Positions 35,470-41,935 of a stretch of 64,000 nucleotides of DNA are shown one piece after another (position 1 is the stretch's first letter; each line of letters opens with the position of its first letter). This stretch comes from Cucumibacter marinus DSM 18995. Lineage in GTDB: Bacteria > Pseudomonadota > Alphaproteobacteria > Rhizobiales > Devosiaceae. Location: NCBI RefSeq assembly GCF_000429865.1, contig NZ_AUCR01000001.1, forward strand, positions 1 to 64,000, given 5' to 3'. Under the pieces are notes generated by a model. It had not been told where the DNA came from. It searched no databases and saw only the letters and a list, made by a program, of their open reading frames with translations. The position numbers and the translations under genes are program-made.

Positions 35470-35484
35470 TTAAATTAAGCCTAA
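35470..35484. promoter_or_regulatory. CtrA-like box upstream of mipZ
   Basis: TTAA (35470-35473), seven bases, CTAA (35481-35484). The reverse strand reads GTTAGGCTTAATTTAACC, close to the TTAA-N7-TTAAC consensus with one mismatch. It is 107 bases upstream of the mipZ start. CtrA control of division genes is established in Caulobacter; binding here is inferred. Confidence 0.45.
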
Positions 35485-35590
35485 CATCATCTCGGTGATC
35501 GGCGTTGTTGCCGGGTCTCGGGGAATACGGCAGAATGTTGACGGGGGAGCATCGGGAGCGGGTCCGTTTTCGGGCTCGAAGGAGCTGGGA

Positions 35591-36502
35591 ATGGCCTTCG
35601 GCGAGAGTGCACACGTCATCGTGCTGGGGAACGAAAAGGGCGGCTCCGGCAAGTCGACCACGGCGTTTCATCTCGCAGTTTACCTGCTTTATCAGGGCTT
35701 TAACGTCGCCACGATCGACACAGACAGCCGCCAGCAGACTCTCACTCAATACATCACCAACCGCCGCAACTGGGTGCGTGAGCACGATCTGAGCGTACCG
35801 CATACGACTCACTTTCACCTGCCGCGCACCAAGGGCGACAGCATTCGCGAAAACGAGCGGCTGGAGTTCGAACTGTTTCGCCAGGCGGTGGCCGAGGTCG
35901 AGGGCGAGGCCGACTTCCTCATCGTCGACACACCGGGTTTCGATACCCATCTCACGCGCTTGAGCCATTCGCTGGCCGATACGCTGATCACCCCGGTCAA
36001 TGACAGCCTCATCGATCTCGACGTGCTCGCCAAGATCGATCCGGTGACCATGGAGATGCGCGGGATCAGCCACTATTCGCGCTTGGTGCAGCGCGCCCGC
36101 AAGGAAAGGCTGTCGATCGACGGCCGCACCATCGACTGGGTCATCACGCGCAACCGGATCTCGATGCTGTCCTCGCGCAATATGCGCGCGGTGCAGAGCG
36201 GTATCGAGCAGGTGGCGACGCGGCTCGGCTGCCGGGTGGCGGACGGGATCGCCGAACGGGTGGTGTTCCGCTCGCTGTTCCCGCTGGGCCTGACGGTGTT
36301 CGATCCGCTCGAAGACGAGACGCTTGGTGGCGTGGCGACCATGTCCCATGTCAGTGCGCGCCAAGAATACCGTCATCTGGTCAGCGCCCTCAATCTGCCC
36401 ATGCGCCAGCGGGCCGAGCGCCGCATGAAGGCCCATGCCGAATGGGCGTTGCATGCCAACGGCGCCGAAGCGGGGCTCCCTGAAGGGCAGGGCAGCGCCT
36501 GA
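35591..36502 (+). CDS. mipZ: Division-plane positioning ATPase MipZ
   Basis: 303 residues from the ATG at 35591, chosen for the AAGGAG site; an in-frame extension to 35495 looks non-coding. The deviant Walker A VLGNEKGGSGKSTTAFHLAV is the MipZ version of the ParA/MinD P-loop, followed by DTDSRQQTLTQYITNRRNW and DFLIVDTPGFDT. MipZ forms a gradient from the ParB-bound poles and inhibits FtsZ, placing the Z ring at midcell. It stands alone. Confidence 0.96.
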   Translation: MAFGESAHVIVLGNEKGGSGKSTTAFHLAVYLLYQGFNVATIDTDSRQQTLTQYITNRRNWVREHDLSVPHTTHFHLPRTKGDSIRENERLEFELFRQAVAEVEGEADFLIVDTPGFDTHLTRLSHSLADTLITPVNDSLIDLDVLAKIDPVTMEMRGISHYSRLVQRARKERLSIDGRTIDWVITRNRISMLSSRNMRAVQSGIEQVATRLGCRVADGIAERVVFRSLFPLGLTVFDPLEDETLGGVATMSHVSARQEYRHLVSALNLPMRQRAERRMKAHAEWALHANGAEAGLPEGQGSA

Positions 36503-36594
36503 CCCGGTCCGACATGCTTGCGGGCACTTTGTCGTGTTGACTTGAGCCCGGCGGGCCGCCAATCATCGCGCCAGTGACGATTGGAGGATATGCC

Positions 36595-37020
36595 ATGCCG
36601 GCCTATGACGCGGACAATATTTTCGCCAAGATCATCGCCGGGGATATCCCGAGCCACAAGGTCTATGAGGATGAAGACACGCTCGCCTTCATGGATGTGA
36701 TGCCGCAATCGCGGGGCCATACGCTCGTGATCCCCAAGAGCGGCTCGCGCAATCTCATCGATGCCGACCCCGAGGTGTTGTCCGACCTCATTCAGAAGGT
36801 CCAGATCGTTGCCCATGCCGTCAATCGTGCCCTCTCGCCGGACGGGATGGTGGTGAAGCAGTTCAACGAAACACCGGCCGGCCAGACGGTCTTTCACCTG
36901 CATTTCCACATCATCCCAGTGTTCGAAGGCCAGCCCATGGGGCGCCACGCCGATGGCGAGATGGCCGATCAGGACGAACTGGCAGCGCTTGCCGAGGAAA
37001 TCCGCGCAGCGTTCGAATAG
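36595..37020 (+). CDS. HIT-family (Hint-like) nucleotide hydrolase
   Basis: 141 residues from the ATG at 36595 with GGAGG seven bases upstream. FAKIIAGDIPSHKVYEDEDT and the catalytic histidine triad in VFHLHFHIIPVF identify the HIT fold. Members hydrolyse purine nucleoside phosphoramidates or dinucleotides. It lies between mipZ and the gene-free repeat region. Confidence 0.93.
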   Translation: MPAYDADNIFAKIIAGDIPSHKVYEDEDTLAFMDVMPQSRGHTLVIPKSGSRNLIDADPEVLSDLIQKVQIVAHAVNRALSPDGMVVKQFNETPAGQTVFHLHFHIIPVFEGQPMGRHADGEMADQDELAALAEEIRAAFE

Positions 37021-37119
37021 AGGGCATCCTTGAGGGCTGCACCGGACGCCTTTTGCCTCACGCCGGCGGACTGGCCAGGACAGCGCTGTGTGTTTGTACG
37101 GCACCGCAACATAAACTGT

Positions 37120-37201
37120 CCTCATCCTGAGCTTGTCGAAGGATGGGCCACCCTCGCCCTTCGTGGTTCGACAAGCTCACCATGAGGGCTCAGGGTGAGG
37201 G
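37120..37201. repeat. REP-like element with GAGCTTGTCGAA arms
   Basis: GAGCTTGTCGAA (37129-37140) and TTCGACAAGCTC (37167-37178) are perfect 12-base inverted arms within outer CCTCATCC and GGGTGAGG. This is the widespread alphaproteobacterial extragenic palindrome. A partial relative is at 38209-38272. Confidence 0.8.
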
Positions 37202-37219
37202 TTTCTATCCCACGGGCCG

Positions 37220-37278
37220 CCCCGGACTTGATCCGGGGCCAAGATCATTTCTAACGAGGTCCCGGCTCAAGGCCGGGA
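37220..37278. repeat. Double-hairpin element
   Basis: CCCCGGA/TCCGGGG (37220-37238, loop CTTGA) is followed by TCCCGGC/GCCGGGA (37260-37278). The same two-hairpin layout with different arm sequences is at 14661-14727 and 37837-37954. Confidence 0.65.
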
Positions 37279-37385
37279 CAGCGCGGTATTGGTGCAAGCG
37301 TACACCCCAGCAGGCCCGGCAGGCTTTCACCTCCAGGGTTCAAAAAAGAACAGAGCGGGAGAGAGTGAGGCCCGTGCCGTTTGGC

Positions 37386-37440
37386 ACAATCGTGCCGGTG
37401 GCACGATTGTAGGGCCGAACACCGTGAGAGCTACGCTCGA
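37386..37440 (+). repeat. Apex-conserved hairpin unit, copy 3
   Basis: ACAATCGTGCC and GGCACGATTGT (37386-37410) form an 11-pair hairpin with apex CC-GGT-GG; after a 16-base spacer comes AGAGCTACGCTCGA (37427-37440). It faces copy 4 in inverted orientation. Confidence 0.78.
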
Positions 37441-37491
37441 GCGGTACGCGGGGCGGGTTGGGAGGTCTTTGTTGTGCAGGCTCTCCGCCCT

Positions 37492-37546
37492 TCGAGCATA
37501 GCTCTACGGGCGCTACGCCCTCAATTCGCTCCACCGGAGCGAATTG
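37492..37546 (-). repeat. Apex-conserved hairpin unit, copy 4 (minus orientation)
   Basis: On the minus strand, hairpin arms CAATTCGCTCC/GGAGCGAATTG (37522-37546, apex CC-GGT-GG) are followed after 16 bases by AGAGCTATGCTCGA (37492-37505). Together with copy 3 it makes an imperfect inverted pair of about 190 bases whose outer flanks also match (GCCCGTGCCGTTTGGC against GCCCGTCCGTAAGGC). Confidence 0.78.
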
Positions 37547-37629
37547 CCTTACGGACGGGCTTCTCTCCCCGCCATGTTTCCACGGTGCGCCACCGCCTTG
37601 ACGGCAGCCGGCTCCGGCGTTCAACGCTT

Positions 37630-37652
37630 CCAAAGGTCCACTGGACCTTTGG
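37630..37652. repeat. Isolated apex-type hairpin
   Basis: CCAAAGGTCCA/TGGACCTTTGG (37630-37652) is a near-perfect palindrome with centre CCACTGG, the complement of the CCAGTGG apex seen at 14590-14602 and 26816-26834. No AGAGCTRYGCTCGA block is near it. Confidence 0.7.
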
Positions 37653-37836
37653 ATCAGGCTGCGCCTGACCGCGCCTCACTTTGGCCTTCCCTGAGGCGAC
37701 CCTCATGGAACCCGGACCCTTTCCGGCAGAAGGCTCGTATGCATCCTCGCTCCGTGCCGGCAGGTAGGTGGATGATAAGGGAGGTAGTGTGGGTGGGGAT
37801 AAGTTTTTCGAAGGAGGCTGCTCCAACTCGCTCGTC

Positions 37837-37954
37837 ACCCTCGGACTTGATCCGAGGGTCCATGAGGCGCTGCAGCAGGTTCAGCGGTCGCGAACCATCC
37901 ATACCGTTTGCTGAATGGCACCTCGTCATGGATTCTCGGGTCGAGCCCGAGAAT
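37837..37954. repeat. Double-hairpin element, spread copy
   Basis: ACCCTCGGA/TCCGAGGGT (37837-37859, loop CTTGA) and ATTCTCGGG/CCCGAGAAT (37932-37954, loop TCGAG) are separated by about 70 bases; both are flanked by CATGG/CCATG and GTCA/TGAC, marking them as one element with an internal stretch. Confidence 0.6.
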
Positions 37955-38040
37955 GACGAAGGAGAAACAGGCTAGACTGTGGCCGGATAACTGGCTTCAG
38001 CCCCACCCGTTCCAGCACTACCAAGGTTCCACAGGCACCT

Positions 38041-38093
38041 CGGTTTGGGCTTCGCCCAACCGCTTGTCACCCCCCGTCAAAGGGGGAGGTGAC
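38041..38093. repeat. Two adjacent hairpins
   Basis: CGGTTTGGGC/GCCCAACCG (38041-38062, loop TTC) is followed at once by GTCACCCCCC...GGGGGAGGTGAC (38066-38093). Neither is followed by a T run. They belong to the same repeat-dense region. Confidence 0.55.
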
Positions 38094-38208
38094 ATTGGGG
38101 CCAGCTCATTGTTCCTTCAACTCCATCGGTGAAGCCGGCACCGCCCAAACCCTCCCCCCCGCAAGGGCGAGGGAAAGGCAGATCACAAGCGCTTTCATAT
38201 ACCGTACC

Positions 38209-38272
38209 CACCCTTCGAGGCTCGCCCTGCGACAGGCTCAGGACGCGCACCATGAGGAGCTCAGGGTGAGGG
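38209..38272. repeat. REP-like element, second copy
   Basis: CACCCTTCGAGG (from 38209) and CTCAGGGTGAGG (to 38272) are the outer arms, enclosing GACAGGCTCAGGA and CACCATGAGGAG. It matches the right half of the 37120-37201 element and lies just upstream of the truncated gene at 38283. Confidence 0.6.
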
Positions 38273-38282
38273 CTGTATCGTC

Positions 38283-38648
38283 TTGAGGGCATCCAATCCT
38301 GCCCGCAGCGTCATAAGCGTGATGCACCGGCTCTACACGTCAGATCACACCGGCGAGATTATCCATCCGGAGTTCCTGATCCTGCGGTACCCGCCGCGCT
38401 GGAAGTACAACATCCTGCGTGCGCTCGATTATTTCCAGGTGGCGGGGCACCCGTGGGATGAAAGGATGAGCGACGCGATCGGTGTGCTGACAGACAAGCG
38501 CCGGGAGGACGGACGTTGGGCCCTGCAATCAAGGTTGGCCGGCAAGACCCACTTCAACATGGAAACCGGCGGTCAACCGAGCCGGTGGATCACGCTTATG
38601 GCGCTTCGGGTTCTAAAGGCCTATGGCGCGGAAGCAGGCACGGTTTGA
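38283..38648 (+). pseudogene. C-terminal fragment of a squalene-cyclase-like protein
   Basis: The 121-codon frame opens at a TTG with no ribosome-binding site. From about residue 14 it resembles only the end of a roughly 300-residue alpha-barrel family often labelled squalene cyclase or prenyltransferase-like: PRWKYNILRALDYFQVAG, KRREDGRWALQ and GQPSRWITLMALRVLKAYG. The N-terminal two thirds are missing, replaced by the repeat region. It is probably a decayed remnant; a short functional protein is the alternative. Confidence 0.7.
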
Positions 38649-38649
38649 A

Positions 38650-38677
38650 AAAGGGCCGGTCATTGACCGGCCCTTTC
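38650..38677. terminator. Bidirectional terminator between the fragment and clpA
   Basis: GGGCCGGTCA (38653-38662) and TGACCGGCCC (38664-38673) form a strong hairpin with A5 on the left and TTT on the right. On the minus strand the run is five T, so it chiefly ends the clpA transcript arriving from the right. Confidence 0.85.
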
Positions 38678-38702
38678 ACATTTTCTGCGTATCGCGTGGC
38701 GT

Positions 38703-41192
38703 TCAGCTCTTCTGGGTGCTGGTGCTCTTGCGCGACTTCTTGGCGGCGCTGGGCACGCGGCTCGTTCGACCGCCTGAGGGCTTGTCGTCCTTCGACCCGT
38801 CCTTGGACTGATCGCCGGATCCACCTTTGCCTCCGGCTGTCGGATCGCCTTCGGTGTCCGAACCCTTGTCTGCGTCCTTGCTGCCATCCTTGGGCGGGTT
38901 GAGCGCCTTGGGGCGGGCCGGGGGCAGGGGCATGGATTCGAGCACAAGGCTCTCGCCGTCCTTGGAGACATCGACCTTGACGAGACCGCCATCCTTGAGC
39001 TTGCCAAACAGCACTTCGTCGGCAAGGGGCTTTTTGACGTGCTCCTGGATAACGCGGCCAAGCGGGCGTGCGCCCATCTGCTCGTCGTAACCGCGCTCGG
39101 CCAGCCAGGTGTTGGCGGCAGGGGAGAGTTCGATCTCGACGCCACGTTCCGAAAGTTGAGCCTCGAGCTGCATGATGAACTTCTCGACGACCCGCGACAC
39201 CACTTCCGCCGGCAGCGAGGCGAAGGAAATGGTCGCATCCAGCCGGTTGCGGAACTCGGGCGAGAAGGTGCGCTTGAGCGCTTCCTCGTCGTCGCCCTCG
39301 CGGCGCGTGCGGCCGAAGCCGATTGGCGCCTTGGCCAGCTCCATGGCCCCGACATTCGAGGTCATGATCAGGATAACGTTGCGGAAGTCGATCTGCTTGC
39401 CGTTATGGTCGGTCAGCTTGCCGTGGTCCATGACCTGCAACAGGATGTTGAACAGGTCCGGATGAGCCTTTTCGATCTCGTCGAGCAGCACCACACAATG
39501 CGGGTTCTGATCGACGCCATCGGTCAAAAGGCCGCCCTGGTCAAAGCCGACATAGCCCGGCGGCGCGCCAATCAGCCGTGAGACGGTATGGCGTTCCATA
39601 TATTCGGACATGTCGAAGCGCAGCAGTTCCACGCCGAGGGTATCGGCGAGCTGCTTTGCCACTTCGGTCTTGCCGACACCAGTCGGGCCGGTGAACAGGT
39701 AAGAGCCGATGGGCTTTTCCGGTTCGCGCAGACCGGCGCGGGCCAGCTTGATGGCCGATGACAGCGAGTCGATGGCCTTGTCCTGGCCGAAAACGACGGT
39801 CTTGAGATTGTTCTCGAGGCCGGCGAGCAGTTCGGAATCGGACTTGGACACCGTCTTGGGCGGAATGCGTGCCATGGTCGACACCGTGGCTTCGACGTCC
39901 TCGACCTCGATGGTGGCCTTGCGCTGATCTTCCGGCAGCAACTTCAGTGATGCACCGGTTTCATCGATCACGTCGATGGCCTTGTCGGGCAAGCGGCGGT
40001 CATTGATGTAGCGTGCCGAGAGTTCGACCGCCGATTTGAGCGCGTCGTCGGTGTATTCGACCTTGTGGTAGTCTTCGAAATAGGGCTTGAGGCCCTTCAT
40101 GATCTCGATGGCGTCCGAGATTGTCGGTTCGGCCACATCGATTTTCTGGAACCGACGCACAAGGGCGCGGTCCTTCTCGAAGAACTGGCGGTATTCCTTG
40201 TAGGTCGTCGAGCCGATGCACCGGATGGCCCCGGAGGCCAGAGCGGGCTTCAAAAGGTTCGAGGCATCGAGCGCGCCGCCCGAGGTGGCACCCGCACCGA
40301 TAACGGTGTGGATCTCGTCGATGAAAAGCACCGATTCCTCGTGCTTTTCGAGTTCTTTCATCACGGCCTTGAGCCGTTCCTCGAAATCGCCACGATAGCG
40401 CGTGCCGGCGAGCAGGGCGCCCATGTCGAGGGCGTAGATCACAGAATCCTTGAGGACTTCGGGGACCTTGCCTTCGGTAATGCGGCGGGCCAGCCCTTCC
40501 GCGATCGCGGTCTTGCCGACGCCGGCATCACCGACATAAAGCGGGTTGTTCTTGGAACGGCGGCACAGGACCTGGATGGTGCGGGAAAGTTCTTTCTCGC
40601 GCCCGATCAGCGGGTCGATCTTGCCGGCCTTGGCCTTCTCGTTGAGGTTGACGCAGAAATCCTCGAGCGGGGAGTTGGTTGCACCACCAGCTTCTTCCGG
40701 TCCGCCGGGGCCGCCTTCTTCCGCACCACGTACGCGCCGGGTCTCGGAGGCGCCGGATTTGGTGATGCCGTGGGCGATATAGTTGACCGCGTCGTAGCGG
40801 GTCATCTGCTGCTGTTCGAGGAAATAGGCGGCATGGCTTTCGCGTTCGGCAAAGATCGCGACAAGCACATTGGCGCCGGTCACTTCCTCGCGGCCGGACG
40901 ACTGCACATGAATCACCGCGCGCTGGATGACGCGCTGGAAAGCGGCCGTGGGACGCGAATCCTCTTCGACCTCGGCGACGAGCGCGTCGAGTTCCTCATC
41001 GAGGAAGTCCTCAATGTCCTGGCGCAGCACCTCGATATCGACATTGCAGGCGCCGAGCACCGAGATTGCATCCCGGTCTTCGGTGAGCGCCAGCAACAGG
41101 TGCTCGAGAGTGGCGAACTCGTGGCGCCGCTCCCTTGCCAGGTTCATGGCCTTGTGGAGGGCTTTTTCAAGTCCGCGAGAAAATGAGGGCAT
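38703..41192 (-). CDS. clpA: ATP-dependent Clp protease ATP-binding subunit ClpA
   Basis: 829 residues. The N-domain (about 1-140) binds ClpS. The two AAA modules have Walker A GDAGVGKTAIAEGL and GPTGVGKTEVAKQL and Walker B LFIDEIHTVIGAG and VVLLDEIEKAHPD. It unfolds substrates into ClpP (not in the window). E. coli ClpA has about 758 residues; the excess is a tail of about 70 residues rich in Lys, Asp, Gly and Ser. clpS lies nine bases upstream. Confidence 0.97.
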   Translation of the reverse strand: MPSFSRGLEKALHKAMNLARERRHEFATLEHLLLALTEDRDAISVLGACNVDIEVLRQDIEDFLDEELDALVAEVEEDSRPTAAFQRVIQRAVIHVQSSGREEVTGANVLVAIFAERESHAAYFLEQQQMTRYDAVNYIAHGITKSGASETRRVRGAEEGGPGGPEEAGGATNSPLEDFCVNLNEKAKAGKIDPLIGREKELSRTIQVLCRRSKNNPLYVGDAGVGKTAIAEGLARRITEGKVPEVLKDSVIYALDMGALLAGTRYRGDFEERLKAVMKELEKHEESVLFIDEIHTVIGAGATSGGALDASNLLKPALASGAIRCIGSTTYKEYRQFFEKDRALVRRFQKIDVAEPTISDAIEIMKGLKPYFEDYHKVEYTDDALKSAVELSARYINDRRLPDKAIDVIDETGASLKLLPEDQRKATIEVEDVEATVSTMARIPPKTVSKSDSELLAGLENNLKTVVFGQDKAIDSLSSAIKLARAGLREPEKPIGSYLFTGPTGVGKTEVAKQLADTLGVELLRFDMSEYMERHTVSRLIGAPPGYVGFDQGGLLTDGVDQNPHCVVLLDEIEKAHPDLFNILLQVMDHGKLTDHNGKQIDFRNVILIMTSNVGAMELAKAPIGFGRTRREGDDEEALKRTFSPEFRNRLDATISFASLPAEVVSRVVEKFIMQLEAQLSERGVEIELSPAANTWLAERGYDEQMGARPLGRVIQEHVKKPLADEVLFGKLKDGGLVKVDVSKDGESLVLESMPLPPARPKALNPPKDGSKDADKGSDTEGDPTAGGKGGSGDQSKDGSKDDKPSGGRTSRVPSAAKKSRKSTSTQKS

Positions 41193-41201
41193 ATCGCGTT
41201 C

Positions 41202-41615
41202 CTACTTCTTTTCCATGACGCACTGCAGCGGGTGCTGATTGCGTCTGGCGAGATCCATCACCTGGGTGACCTTGGTTTCGGCCACTTCGTAGGGATAGAC
41301 CCCGCATTCGCCGATGCCCTGGGTATGGACATGCAGCATGATGCGCGTCGCATCGTCCTGGGATTTGTGAAAAACCTTCTGCAGAACCATCACGACGAAT
41401 TCCATCGGCGTGTAGTCATCGTTCAGCAAAAGCACGCGGTACATGCTCGGTCGCTTGACCTTCTGACGCGCCTTGGTTGCGGTTCCGGTGCCGCCCTCGT
41501 CATCACCGTTGTCACCGTCAGAACCGCGACCCTCGTCGTCCCCGGATGCCACAAAGGGCAAGCCGGCGAAGCCGAGCTCGGTCAGATCATCCCATCTCTT
41601 GGTCGTGTCGAGCAT
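41202..41615 (-). CDS. clpS: ClpA adaptor ClpS
   Basis: 137 residues: an acidic Gly/Asp-rich N-terminal extension (about 20-50) precedes the core. The core holds [20 protein letters not shown] and [20 protein letters not shown], the pocket for N-degron residues. ClpS hands N-end-rule substrates to ClpA. Its stop is nine bases before the clpA start, forming one operon. Confidence 0.97.
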   Translation of the reverse strand: MLDTTKRWDDLTELGFAGLPFVASGDDEGRGSDGDNGDDEGGTGTATKARQKVKRPSMYRVLLLNDDYTPMEFVVMVLQKVFHKSQDDATRIMLHVHTQGIGECGVYPYEVAETKVTQVMDLARRNQHPLQCVMEKK

Positions 41616-41935
41616 GTCCGCCTATTTCTCACTGCGCCCAAATCAGAAGCGACGCATGGACCTCATTATGTAGGGAAAAATTGCGGCTTGTTAAGGCCCC
41701 ACTAGGCGCGCTGGAACACAACTTCGCCAGCCACGCGCTTGACCGCACAATCCGAACAAATTTCGCGCGATTTGCCTGCAATTTTACCCATTCGTAACGG
41801 GGGCGGCCATAGAGTCCGGCCAAGGTCACACGGCGCGTATCGGTCCTGTCCGCGTAGAAGGCGGGGCGAATGCCGTGAAAAGTAACCGGTCGGGGCCCAC
41901 GGGGGCGGGTTCCGCCAGGCGAGTTGGAGTAGAGG
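41616..41935. other. Divergent gap between clpS and the DD-carboxypeptidase gene
   Basis: These 320 bases hold no supported gene. They must carry the promoters of the two divergent units. The stretch 41670-41790 is relatively AT-rich; the part nearest the + strand gene is GC-rich and leader-like. No riboswitch or clear operator was recognised. Confidence 0.6.

Larger units (their letters stand above)
37021..38282. repeat. 1.3 kb gene-free region of nested hairpin repeats
   Basis: No coding sequence is supported. At least ten inverted repeats are packed here: REP-like arms (37120-37201), two GC-rich hairpins (37220-37278), two apex-conserved units facing each other (37386-37546), an isolated apex-type hairpin (37630-37652), a double hairpin (37837-37859 and 37932-37954), two more hairpins (38041-38062, 38066-38093) and a second REP-like copy (38209-38272). 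Open frames inside it change phase with the repeats and show no protein family. Confidence 0.8.

Noticed and set aside
37143-37975. Several 60-140 codon frames in the repeat region
   Set aside because: They start and stop inside hairpin arms, change frame between repeats, overlap each other and show no family or ribosome-binding site.
14304-38282. A CRISPR array in the repeat regions
   Set aside because: Repeats are palindromes of varied sequence and spacing, not identical direct repeats with unique spacers, and no cas gene is present.
37021-38648. An insertion sequence or integrated element
   Set aside because: No transposase or integrase fragment, target duplication or terminal inverted repeat of IS type was found; the structure is a cluster of small palindromes.
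40065-41186. A 373-codon open frame antisense to clpA
   Set aside because: clpA motifs are intact on the minus strand; this is a composition shadow.
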